Source: SIG299 sp964632165 (GTDB taxonomy: Bacteria > Bacillota > Clostridia > Lachnospirales > Lachnospiraceae). Taken from it: a DNA stretch of 64,000 bases. The notes beneath the pieces are model-generated. The model did not search any database. It worked only from the letters and a program-made list of their open reading frames with translations, and was not told the origin of the DNA. The position numbers and the translations under genes are program-made. The stretch is from positions 77,724 to 141,723 of the forward strand of contig CAZWCZ010000001.1 in the NCBI GenBank assembly GCA_964632165.1. Reading direction: 5' to 3'. Positions 42,886 through 50,934 of this stretch are shown here, piece by piece; positions within the stretch are counted from its first letter, which is position 1, and each line of letters starts with the position of its first letter.

Positions 42886-43340
42886 TTTTTCTGTTCAAAA
42901 GAAACCGCTGCAACTTCTCCATTTTCATCAAATTCAAGCTTTGACATAAAGGAAGATGACGGATTGATATAGCTTTCCTCATTCGCGCTGTCAGAAATGT
43001 CGGTAAGCACCTTAGAATCCGATGCATGAATTTCCGGATATGTATACTCCTGTGCTTCTTTACTCTTAGAAACCAAATATCCGTTCTTGACTTTTATGCT
43101 GATGCCGTCTTCTTCCGTTAAAGTTTTGATAAGATCAATGATCTGGCTGCCTTTGACTGTTGTATCATCATAGACCTTCAATTTTGCATTACTAAAACCG
43201 GATACAATATCATCATAATCCTTTAATGAACTGTTAATACTTGCATTCCCTTTTTTATAAATAGTTACCGCCACAAAACAAACTGCTACTACAAGCAGAA
43301 TCCCAACTGCACTTTTAATAAAATTCTTTGACTCACTCAT
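42882..43340 (-). CDS. pilin-like membrane protein
   Basis: 152 residues from ATG 43340 (AAGGAGAA upstream). MSESKNFIKSAVGILLVVAV is a short head and one membrane helix. The soluble part, AKLKVYDDTTVKGSQIIDLIKTLTEEDGISIKVKNGYLV, aligns with YEIVQYDGQTVDGITAISYIKAMV in the next gene upstream, so the two are paralogues. ATGA coupling to the 53-residue gene. Likely an exported pilin or periplasmic filament subunit of this machine. Confidence 0.65.
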   Translation of the reverse strand: MSESKNFIKSAVGILLVVAVCFVAVTIYKKGNASINSSLKDYDDIVSGFSNAKLKVYDDTTVKGSQIIDLIKTLTEEDGISIKVKNGYLVSKSKEAQEYTYPEIHASDSKVLTDISDSANEESYINPSSSFMSKLEFDENGEVAAVSFEQKK

Positions 43341-43342
43341 AT

Positions 43343-43762
43343 TCAATTCTCCTTTTCTTTCATTCTGATATACTCTACATTTTTGTTTTCTCCCCGTACT
43401 ACATGGCACTCATATTCCTGAAATACACTCATGCCAAATTCTGAGGTATCCTCTCGAAGCATTGCTGCTTCTTTTCCTGTTTTTACTTCATATGTATTTC
43501 CCGATGTTTCAATCCGCACAGGAAGTGCATACTGATCTACCATTGCCTTGATATAACTGATCGCCGTAATCCCATCCACTGTTTGTCCGTCATACTGTAC
43601 AATTTCGTACTCCTGCATTCTCGTAAGTGTCTCTTCCTGTCGTTCCGCCATATAATTCATCAGTCCGGATGCACTTTGGAACATCTTAACTCCCAGCATT
43701 AAAAGTGCTACAAGCAAAGACAATCCTACCGCTTCCATTAAAAATTCTTTACTTACATTCAT
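43343..43762 (-). CDS. pilin-like membrane protein
   Basis: 139 residues. MNVSKEFLMEAVGLSLLVALLM starts with a Glu at position 10 just ahead of or within the hydrophobic helix, reminiscent of type IVb pilins, although the cleavage site is not obvious. The soluble part contains YDGQTVDGITAISYIKAMV, shared with the downstream paralogue. It lies 8 bp after the TadB/C-like gene. Probably a structural or minor pilin. Confidence 0.65.
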   Translation of the reverse strand: MNVSKEFLMEAVGLSLLVALLMLGVKMFQSASGLMNYMAERQEETLTRMQEYEIVQYDGQTVDGITAISYIKAMVDQYALPVRIETSGNTYEVKTGKEAAMLREDTSEFGMSVFQEYECHVVRGENKNVEYIRMKEKEN

Positions 43763-43769
43763 TTTGTTT

Positions 43770-45359
43770 CTACATCCTCATTTCTTCCAAAATCCGAAAT
43801 ACTTCTGAAACTCCCTGCAGCGATGTAAGAAGAAACGGCAGAATAAAATATGCCGACAATGCCAATGCTGATGGTATTTTGGACAACAGATCCATGCCGT
43901 CTTTTTTTTGTTCTATTTTAATTTCAGCTTCCATTTGTGACATTTTTTCCATCATTCTTCTATTGTTCTCAACTTCTGCAAATGCTTTTCGAATGCCGAC
44001 TTCGTCTACCGCAAGAAACCCCTCTGCCAATTCACGAAATCCTTCATGCAATGCTCCCGCCTCTTCTCGTAACCGTCTTAATGCTTTTTCCGGTCCGGCC
44101 GCATAAGAATTAATGCAAATCCTCAGTTCTCTCCTAAACAAACGGCTGAAAATCTCCATATCTTCCAAAAGTTCCGGAATCGTTGCATCTGCCATTCTCC
44201 GTTCCATAAGAACAACTGACTGAAATTGTCTGATCTCATACTCTGCCTGCTGAAGCAGAAGTTTTCTCCGGTACCATAGTTTCACAACAGGTGCTGCAAA
44301 TGCAACTCCTCCACACACAACAGAAACCAGAAAAATCATTCCATAATTCCTTATACCGATATACAAAAGAAACATGTTCATTCCAACAAACACTGTTGCC
44401 ATATAAAAGATCATACGAAGCAGAAAATTTCCGTACGTATCCCTTGTATCTGTCTGGAGCAACAACTTCCGTATCCATTCACTAAACCGGTTCTCCTGTT
44501 TTTCAAGCTGCTCTTCCATCCGCATTTTGGAGAAAAACTTCTTTTCTGCATTTTGTTCCCGAAAAAAATATATTTCTTTCGCATTATTGATAAACGAATA
44601 TACAGCGTAAGATACCAGCAGCGTTATCACCTCTATGATTTTCCCAATCCCACCATAAAAAGCAGCCAGGTCAGGTTCAAACTCCAATCCCCACTGTCGA
44701 AGAATCGGCATGGCATAAAATGGTGCAAGTGATACAAAGGTATAGCCTGAAAATTCATGACTTCTTTTTTTTCTGCGATAAATTTCTTCCATCACGATCA
44801 GCCGCAAATGTTCCAGATTCTCAGAAAAAAGGGAAGAATCTTCCGATATTTTAATGTCTCCTTTTTCTGATGTTTCAAACGCCTGCACTAAAAACAATTT
44901 CAAATACTGATTGTACTTTGTATACAATATATAATTGCGTACCTGCTCTCTTCTGTCACTCTCCGACAGAATACGATACAGTCTGGAAGCATGAAGGCGT
45001 AATTCTTCACCGGTTTCCTCTGCCGCATCTTTAATGGCATTAGCCACATTTTGCTCTGACATATAAAAATGTTTTACCCTGGAAAGAAACGACAGCATCT
45101 CTTTGTATATCCTATACTCTGTCTTTTGAATACGGCTTCCGGAAATTTCCGTATATACAATATAAAGAGTAAACACAAGACCTCCTGAAAAGTACAGAGC
45201 CGAAGGGATCCCCAGAAGCATATTCCACCAAAAGAAAGCGAGTAAGGCAACGGATCCCACCACGATTATCCGGCGTTCATCCTCTTCCACCAGTTGATTC
45301 AGCCTTTTTTCTCCATATGGGCAAAGATTCTCATACTTTTTTGCAAGTCGGGATATCAT
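43770..45359 (-). CDS. TadB-TadC-like fusion, inner-membrane platform
   Basis: 529 residues. Two T2SSF/GspF-like cytoplasmic helical domains, each flanked by membrane spans: the first between spans at about 42-75 and 205-255, the second between spans at about 315-370 and a final one near 505. In classical Tad loci these are two separate proteins, TadB and TadC, which form the platform that couples ATPase work to pilin movement. ATG 45359 overlaps the TadA stop (ATGA). The fusion is intact as one frame. Domain assignment is by spacing of helices, not by strict motif. Confidence 0.7.
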   Translation of the reverse strand: MISRLAKKYENLCPYGEKRLNQLVEEDERRIIVVGSVALLAFFWWNMLLGIPSALYFSGGLVFTLYIVYTEISGSRIQKTEYRIYKEMLSFLSRVKHFYMSEQNVANAIKDAAEETGEELRLHASRLYRILSESDRREQVRNYILYTKYNQYLKLFLVQAFETSEKGDIKISEDSSLFSENLEHLRLIVMEEIYRRKKRSHEFSGYTFVSLAPFYAMPILRQWGLEFEPDLAAFYGGIGKIIEVITLLVSYAVYSFINNAKEIYFFREQNAEKKFFSKMRMEEQLEKQENRFSEWIRKLLLQTDTRDTYGNFLLRMIFYMATVFVGMNMFLLYIGIRNYGMIFLVSVVCGGVAFAAPVVKLWYRRKLLLQQAEYEIRQFQSVVLMERRMADATIPELLEDMEIFSRLFRRELRICINSYAAGPEKALRRLREEAGALHEGFRELAEGFLAVDEVGIRKAFAEVENNRRMMEKMSQMEAEIKIEQKKDGMDLLSKIPSALALSAYFILPFLLTSLQGVSEVFRILEEMRM

Positions 45360-47050
45360 GCTTTGCTCCCCTCCCATCCAAAAAACAGTGCAAAGGAACG
45401 AAACTCTTCCGGTCCGAGTTCATCTTCTGCACGCAAAAAAGTTGCCTTGCTTGGTATCCCAACAAGTTTCCCTTTTTGCTCCTTCTCATCAAATCGATAG
45501 ATTTCCCGGATTTCATACGGTTTCTCCCTTCCTGATACTTTCTGCCTCGGAACAACCTCATGGATATACTGCACATATCGTTTTCCAAACCGGTTTCGAA
45601 GATGAATGTCAAATCCAAGACCGGCAGCAGCATCCTGCATTGCAAGCTCTTCCTTCGCATAACCACCGATACACAGTTTTGCATTCACAAAATCCGTTAC
45701 CATCTGTTCTGTTGTAATATAATGTGCCGAAAAAAACAGTTGCGTTGCAATTTTTGAAATATCCATTGCCAGGATCGCAACCGAAGCGGAATTGATCTCT
45801 CCGATCGCAAATATCTGTCCTGTCGTCTTTCTTGCAAATGCCAATACATCTTCCGCAGGTGTTGCCTGTGAAATACGCATCGTCATTGTATTTCTTTCCG
45901 GAAGAAAGCTCCGCACATTCAGTTCAAACGACTCCGACTCTATGACCCTTAAATTTCTTTCCCTTTTTGTTTCCTTTAAACATGCCCGGAACAATGTCGT
46001 TTTCCCTGATGCCATTTCTCCGGTGATCGCTATGTTCCTTCCGCTTTGCACTAACCATCGGATCAGCTCAGCAAGAAAGCTTTTCCCCTCTTTTCCCGGA
46101 TAAAGGCTGTCCAGTGTCACTCCGGAAACGGCATCAAATTTTCGTATCAACCCGACCCACACGTCTGTGACCGGCGGTCGCGATACGGAAACTCTTCTTC
46201 CATCTGCCGTATCTACCACAATCATCGGATGATTCTGTGTCAACTCTCCCGCCCGTGCGTCCCGTATCAGATTACGAAGTACTCTTGTGAGTTCCTCTTC
46301 CGTACCGAAACTTAAAAATTTAAGCCATACCATCTTCCCTCGGATCAGTACATGGATTCCATCCCAGTCATAAAATTTTTCATTTTCTTCCTTCACTAAC
46401 AGTTCCCGGTAACTATATGCTTTGATCGCATATCCATTCATTCCAAGCTGTATTTCTTCAATACATCCTTTCTGCTGATTGATACTGTCGATTGTACCCA
46501 GCCCTACAGTATCCGCAAACAGCAGCTGTGATAACACCTGGATCCGATCTTCCGGGTCAAGCTTTAACTCACGTGCAATAAATTCTCTGCGAAGCATTTC
46601 CTCAGTCACAACGACATGCTCCTGTCCCTCTCCAAATCCCGCATGTTCCCAAAATTGAAAGAATCCGTATTCTTCCTTTATCCGGTCTCCTGCATAGATC
46701 AGGACTTCAAACATCTGTTGTCCGGTCAGAAGTTCCGGATAATCTGTCGGCAACAGATTTTTGATCTCTTTTTCTGTCAGTCCCAGTTCCCGTACTAAAT
46801 AAGATCGAATCAGTTCCTTTACTGCTTCCTTTGCTCCGTAATTCCCCGAGCAGCAGGTACGGATGCTTTTAGACAGCATTCTCCGATACTCTTCCTGATT
46901 CCGGTATTCTCCCTCGCTTAATCCGGCATCTGCAATCGGCATTTCCGTATATTCGTTCAGCATGTGATATATTCTTTCCTTTAATTCAGGATAGGAATAC
47001 TCTTTCCTCGATTTTTTCTGCTGCCTTCCCGACAGACTCCATAAATTCAT
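45356..47050 (-). CDS. TadA/CpaF-type secretion ATPase
   Basis: 564 residues from ATG 47050 (AAGGAAG upstream). The N-terminal part carries GELTQNHP (about 268) and RPPV (about 291), typical of the TadA/CpaF N2 domain. Walker A is GEMASGKTTL (about 344-353), followed by the Asp-box region IESESFELN and the Walker B-like IFAIGEINSASVAILAM, where Glu is kept. The usual His-box STIHANS is changed to FSAHYITTEQ. It hydrolyses ATP to drive pilus assembly or secretion at the inner membrane. Its 5' end overlaps the CpaE-like gene by 65 bp. Confidence 0.85.
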   Translation of the reverse strand: MNLWSLSGRQQKKSRKEYSYPELKERIYHMLNEYTEMPIADAGLSEGEYRNQEEYRRMLSKSIRTCCSGNYGAKEAVKELIRSYLVRELGLTEKEIKNLLPTDYPELLTGQQMFEVLIYAGDRIKEEYGFFQFWEHAGFGEGQEHVVVTEEMLRREFIARELKLDPEDRIQVLSQLLFADTVGLGTIDSINQQKGCIEEIQLGMNGYAIKAYSYRELLVKEENEKFYDWDGIHVLIRGKMVWLKFLSFGTEEELTRVLRNLIRDARAGELTQNHPMIVVDTADGRRVSVSRPPVTDVWVGLIRKFDAVSGVTLDSLYPGKEGKSFLAELIRWLVQSGRNIAITGEMASGKTTLFRACLKETKRERNLRVIESESFELNVRSFLPERNTMTMRISQATPAEDVLAFARKTTGQIFAIGEINSASVAILAMDISKIATQLFFSAHYITTEQMVTDFVNAKLCIGGYAKEELAMQDAAAGLGFDIHLRNRFGKRYVQYIHEVVPRQKVSGREKPYEIREIYRFDEKEQKGKLVGIPSKATFLRAEDELGPEEFRSFALFFGWEGSKA

Positions 47051-47795
47051 AATTTTCTTCCTTTTTTCCCACTCTTTCATTTTTGAAAAGAAATTCTGCA
47101 CATCTTCCTTCAGCCAGTGCATCACGAAATCCGACGTTGCACGGGATCACTCCAACGACTGTTTCCTCTTTACCAAGATACCTGCTTTCATATTGTTTCA
47201 TGCCGTATTTGGACGACTTTAGATACTCTCCGAATAAAATCCCAACCTTTTTCCCGCACAACATATCACGATTTTTACTGTATGCCTCCCATGCCCATGG
47301 ATTTTGCGGAAGTACTACGATAACAACATCCGCCTGTTTCAGACAACCTTCGTTCTGTTTTTGATATCCGCTCCCGGCATCCAGACAGACCAGATCATAC
47401 TCTTTTGCCAAATGTGCTTTTATGACATACTGTTCCAGTTCCGTTGTATTTCCGCCATGTACTGTATTTTCTCTACATCCAAGTCCCGGAAACAATGCAG
47501 CCGACGTAAATGGAACGGATAATGCACAGCGCCTTACGGATGCTTTTGTCAGCATTCCCTGCTTACAGGCAAGAATCAATGCTGCCATCCCGCTGCGTGC
47601 ATAAACTTCTTTTCGGGTCTCCAGCTTATACTTTGCATCCAACCCCTGTTCCAATGCCCATCCCTCTGCTGCCGAAGAAACTGCCATCTCTGTCTGCGGA
47701 TATTTTTTGCCAAGCATGGCGACTACTGCACACATTGACGAACTTACCTTTGCCTGTCCTTTGACCGGAGACCAGAATGCCAGGATTTTTCCCAT
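46986..47795 (-). CDS. CpaE/TadZ-like protein with eroded P-loop (1)
   Basis: 269 residues, ParA/MinD-like. MGKILAFWSPVKGQAKVSSS occupies the place of KGGVGKTT: the lysine remains but the glycines around it do not, so ATP binding is doubtful. Later strands fit the family: YDLVCLDAGSGYQKQ, ADVVIVVLPQNPWAWEAY, VGILFGEY, VGVIPCN. CpaE/TadZ proteins place Tad machines at a cell site. It is followed directly by tadA. One of three related proteins in this operon. Confidence 0.7.
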   Translation of the reverse strand: MGKILAFWSPVKGQAKVSSSMCAVVAMLGKKYPQTEMAVSSAAEGWALEQGLDAKYKLETRKEVYARSGMAALILACKQGMLTKASVRRCALSVPFTSAALFPGLGCRENTVHGGNTTELEQYVIKAHLAKEYDLVCLDAGSGYQKQNEGCLKQADVVIVVLPQNPWAWEAYSKNRDMLCGKKVGILFGEYLKSSKYGMKQYESRYLGKEETVVGVIPCNVGFRDALAEGRCAEFLFKNERVGKKEENYEFMESVGKAAEKIEERVFLS

Positions 47796-47798
47796 TCC

Positions 47799-48425
47799 TT
47801 ACCACCTTCCCAATCGTGCTGTCTGATTTTCCGGAATATCCGGAAACAGGAACAAAATTAATTGCCGGACGGCCTCTTTCATTTGCGCAGAAAGCCGGCC
47901 GATAGGAATATCTCCTGTCTCTCCGAGATGTTCCCGTATCTTTTCGTCCTTTTCCTCCCATGGAATACATATCGTCTTTTCTGTTTTCTGTTCCGTCAGA
48001 AGTTCCAGATATTGCTGCGTATGTACTGATTCCCAGAAATTTCTGATCAGCAGGTACTGTCTCCGCTCCCACTGCCCTATTTTCGAAAGCAAAGCCGCAT
48101 GTACCGGAAGTCCGTCCGTGGCAAGTATCAGATGTCCGCATTCATACAGCCTTGGATGCAAAACACGGTATCCAAAATCCAGAAATACAACATCATACGC
48201 TTCCTTCCGTACCGCAGCATCCGTAAGTACAATTCCGCGGTATATGGTTTCCTCCCATTCTCCTGTCTTTAGAACATTATCCTTTGCTTCCATGATTCCA
48301 AGTAATATCTTGTGTTCTGTTCGATCTTCTATCGCCACCTTCTTTCCTGACTTCATCAGGCAGAATGCCAGATAAAGCAACACATCTTCACATTCATAAC
48401 CGGCAAAGCCTACTGTGATTGACAT
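47799..48425 (-). CDS. CpaE/TadZ-like protein with no P-loop (2)
   Basis: 208 residues from ATG 48425 (GGAGAAGG upstream). The first strand MSITVGFAGYECEDVLLYLA is where a P-loop would sit, but the glycine-lysine pattern is lost altogether. AYDVVFLDFGYR fits the second conserved strand of MinD-like ATPases. It overlaps the end of the TadA-N-like gene by 16 bp and stands 3 bp from the next CpaE-like gene. Call rests on fold pattern and position. Confidence 0.55.
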   Translation of the reverse strand: MSITVGFAGYECEDVLLYLAFCLMKSGKKVAIEDRTEHKILLGIMEAKDNVLKTGEWEETIYRGIVLTDAAVRKEAYDVVFLDFGYRVLHPRLYECGHLILATDGLPVHAALLSKIGQWERRQYLLIRNFWESVHTQQYLELLTEQKTEKTICIPWEEKDEKIREHLGETGDIPIGRLSAQMKEAVRQLILFLFPDIPENQTARLGRW

Positions 48426-49156
48426 TTTCCTTCTCCATCCCCTCCTAAAAAAATAGTCATGCCCCAATGTTCTGCAACAGGCGGTCGGATTGCCGTAATC
48501 TTTATCCCATCCGGCCGCTCCCACTGCCATATAGGAGCATTTTGGGTAAGTTCTCCCTGTTTTTCATTTTGGATGATGACGCGGATGACTCTCTCCTCTT
48601 CCTCAAAGGACACGTTTAGAAATGGGAAAGAATATACCATATTACCTTTTTTCAATTTTATACGGCTCTCTGAATTTTCCTGTCCGGATTCCTTTGCACA
48701 TTCTCCAAATAAGATCGCATCACCTCCCAGTCTGAGCAAATTTTCCACAAGTCCTGCTCCCCTCCTTTTCAGCAGCCGTTTTACGAAGAAATTCTGTTTT
48801 TCCTCCCAGGATAAAGGCATCCCTTTTCTCCTGTTCATAAGGTACACTCTGTCCACGTCCTGCTCTGTAAAAACTGTCTTCCCCTCAGCTCCAAGTTCAT
48901 TCAGAAGACAATACCCCATACCCGTCTGCCTGTCTCTCTGCTTCATGTATAACAACAGATCCAATTTTTGTTCCGCCGTCAGATATCCTGACTGTTCAAA
49001 CGGAAACAGCTTTGCTTCCATCACCTCCTCCGTTATTCCCTCTTTTTTGAATAAGATCCTTGATATTGCTTCTTCTTTTTCCTCTTCCGTCATGTAAACT
49101 CCGTTTTCATCAGACAGGTTCCCTTCCAATAATTTTTCTGCCAGACTTTCTCCCAA
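48410..49156 (-). CDS. TadA-like protein lacking the ATPase domain
   Basis: 248 residues. Its end is homologous to the N2 domain of the TadA encoded 1.4 kb downstream: GELTQN (201-206), then RPPV (224-227) and W231. In TadA the same residues are spaced identically (23 and 7 positions). The protein then stops within about 17 residues, where TadA goes on to its Walker A and B core. The frames beyond the stop encode the next gene, so this is not a simple frameshift. An N-terminal helical region (1-130) precedes. Possibly an adaptor that pairs with the real ATPase. Confidence 0.72.
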   Translation of the reverse strand: MGESLAEKLLEGNLSDENGVYMTEEEKEEAISRILFKKEGITEEVMEAKLFPFEQSGYLTAEQKLDLLLYMKQRDRQTGMGYCLLNELGAEGKTVFTEQDVDRVYLMNRRKGMPLSWEEKQNFFVKRLLKRRGAGLVENLLRLGGDAILFGECAKESGQENSESRIKLKKGNMVYSFPFLNVSFEEEERVIRVIIQNEKQGELTQNAPIWQWERPDGIKITAIRPPVAEHWGMTIFLGGDGEGKCQSQ

Positions 49157-49167
49157 AATCGTATATG

Positions 49168-49905
49168 CTACCTTTTGTTTTTTTCTTGCCTTGATTCTAA
49201 TTCCCGCCTTTTTGTCACCTCCTTTTCCCTTTCTAACATTTTAAGTACAATTTCATCCGGAAGATATGCGACCGGACTTTTTTCCTGTCTCTGTTCTTCC
49301 GGGTACTTAACAAGATACAACTCTGTGTCCCGATATGTATCACAGTCATAACGCGCAGAAGAAAGCAACAATATTTCTTCTTCGCTCAGTCTTAAAACGA
49401 TCCCCGTCTTTTTTTCACACCGAACAAGTACTTTCTCTGCCAAAACAACATAATCTTCCGCATTTGCAAAAGAGATTCTGACATCCACCCGGTTTCCTTC
49501 TTTTAAATACTCCGGTATATCCACTTCCGTGATCAGCACTTCCCTCAGATTTTCCTCTTCTTCTGTCAGATCTTTTTTTCGGATACAGCTTCCTTCTGTT
49601 ACCGGTGCAAGCAGCACCTTTCCAAAATCTTCTTCCGTCATATATAAAATACTTTCTTCATCTGAGTAACGAAGCATCCGTCTTACTTTTTCCGATGTAA
49701 CAGTATCTCCGGCTTCTAAATTTTCCCCTGCGACAAATAAGTATTTTTCATAACTCTCTAACTCTTTTAAAAGTTCTTTTCGCTCCTCGTCTGCGTTCTT
49801 AAAACTCTTTATGGCAATTCCTGTTCCTGCCATCCCAGCCACTGTCATAAAAACCAATAATCCTATGCGTGCCCTTTTCCGCCTTTTTTGACTTTGATGA
49901 TTCAT
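49168..49905 (-). CDS. CpaB/RcpC-like SAF domain protein
   Basis: 245 residues from ATG 49905 (GGAGGAGT directly upstream). Short basic head, one membrane helix (about 15-31, GLLVFMTVAGMAGTGIAI), then an SAF domain: FVAGENLEAGDTVTSEKVRRM and VLLAPVTEGSCIRKKDLT. CpaB/RcpC proteins are the extracytoplasmic component of Tad systems. VDIPEYLKEGNRVDVRISF follows, as in the family's second half. Gram-positive Tad loci have no secretin, so here it would act between membrane and wall. Confidence 0.8.
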   Translation of the reverse strand: MNHQSQKRRKRARIGLLVFMTVAGMAGTGIAIKSFKNADEERKELLKELESYEKYLFVAGENLEAGDTVTSEKVRRMLRYSDEESILYMTEEDFGKVLLAPVTEGSCIRKKDLTEEEENLREVLITEVDIPEYLKEGNRVDVRISFANAEDYVVLAEKVLVRCEKKTGIVLRLSEEEILLLSSARYDCDTYRDTELYLVKYPEEQRQEKSPVAYLPDEIVLKMLEREKEVTKRRELESRQEKNKR

Positions 49906-50653
49906 ACTCCTCCTTATCTTGTTCTGCAGCAAGCAGCAATTCTGCCGCTCTCCTGATATTTCTGCAAAAGTACTTTTCTCCTTCCTCCGGCTCTTGAAAA
50001 AAGCGTTCTACATCGCCGTTTTCACACGCCATGTCAAATTTTCTGCACTTCGGAAGAACTCCTAGTCGTTTCTTTTCAATTCCGTAAATTCTGTGAAGAT
50101 AATGGGGATTGCACTTTTCTTCGCTATGATAATCCGTGATAAAAAATACTGATTTTGGAATAATGGATGAATAATGATGAAAGAATTTTCGAATTTCCAT
50201 TGTATTCTGCGGTAAAAAAACAGCAACCACGTCTGCCTCTTCCAATGCCTGTAAAGAAAAGGCATTGATTTTCCCTGAAATATCCATAAAATAAAGAGTT
50301 TCCCTTGAAATATTGCGGTAAAACATCAGATGTTCCAATCCGTCCGTCGGCTGAACCAGGCGGATTCCGACAGACGTTGTAATATCACCTGCCCTCCGGT
50401 CTTCTGAGATTTTCATTTCCCATAATTTTCTGAAGTACCCCGGTTCGCCATAGGGATGGCATTTTTGCGCCCGTTCTATTCCGCTTCTGGACGGATCATA
50501 GAAAAAATAGTCCTCTAAACCTTGTCCGCCAAGATAATTGCAGCCTGCTATTACACATTTTTCAAAATACAGAGTGCAGTACACGCTGATGGCTGCAAGA
50601 TAACCGGTCACCTTACCGGCATTATCCGTTCCATCCCAAAACGCTACTTTCAT
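49799..50653 (-). CDS. CpaE/TadZ-like protein with deviant P-loop (3), first gene of operon
   Basis: 284 residues. MKVAFWDGTDNAGKVTGYLA keeps a GxxxxGK-like loop but with Val-Thr after it. Other family blocks: TLYFMDISGKINAF, ADVVAVFLPQN, which matches ADVVIVVLPQN in the CpaE-like protein at 46986-47795. The last 35 residues overlap the SAF gene by 107 bp. No good ribosome site precedes the ATG. First gene after the operon promoter, with a leader of about 100 nt. Confidence 0.68.
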   Translation of the reverse strand: MKVAFWDGTDNAGKVTGYLAAISVYCTLYFEKCVIAGCNYLGGQGLEDYFFYDPSRSGIERAQKCHPYGEPGYFRKLWEMKISEDRRAGDITTSVGIRLVQPTDGLEHLMFYRNISRETLYFMDISGKINAFSLQALEEADVVAVFLPQNTMEIRKFFHHYSSIIPKSVFFITDYHSEEKCNPHYLHRIYGIEKKRLGVLPKCRKFDMACENGDVERFFQEPEEGEKYFCRNIRRAAELLLAAEQDKEEYESSKSKKAEKGTHRIIGFYDSGWDGRNRNCHKEF

Positions 50654-50758
50654 AACATTGTTCTAATTTGTTAAAAGGAAAAATACAGAATCGTATCTAG
50701 GAGTATCTGAGCCCATGAAAAGGGGAAGATATGTTTCACGGAATCTCTTTACAATATA

Positions 50759-50787
50759 ATCATAGCTCTGCCGTTTTGATTTGTAAA
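50759..50787 (-). promoter_or_regulatory. promoter of the Tad-like operon
   Basis: TTTACA, 17 bp, TATGAT on the minus strand, giving a leader of about 100 nt before ATG 50653. The gap 50654-50934 holds this and the divergent ATPase promoter, no gene. Confidence 0.65.
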
Positions 50788-50829
50788 GCATTTTCTGCGT
50801 TCTTAAATGTACAAGTTTTCGTATGTTTT

Positions 50830-50858
50830 TTGTGACATTTTTACAAAATTTTTATCAT
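50830..50858 (+). promoter_or_regulatory. promoter of the P-type ATPase
   Basis: TTGTGA, 17 bp, TATCAT, about 75 bp before ATG 50935. Confidence 0.5.
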
Positions 50859-50934
50859 ATAAATAAATGAAAAAGCTTGCTTTTCCCTTTATTAAAGCGG
50901 CTTTGTGGACTTTTTACAAGGAGGAAACAAAAAA

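Noticed and set aside
48410..48530. Frameshift joining the TadA-like protein to a downstream ATPase domain
   Set aside because: The following frames encode the start of the CpaE-like protein with its own ribosome site, and no Walker motif is found there.
50654..50760. c-di-GMP riboswitch in the leader of the Tad-like operon
   Set aside because: A leader of about 100 nt is present, but the conserved GEMM-I elements could not be found.
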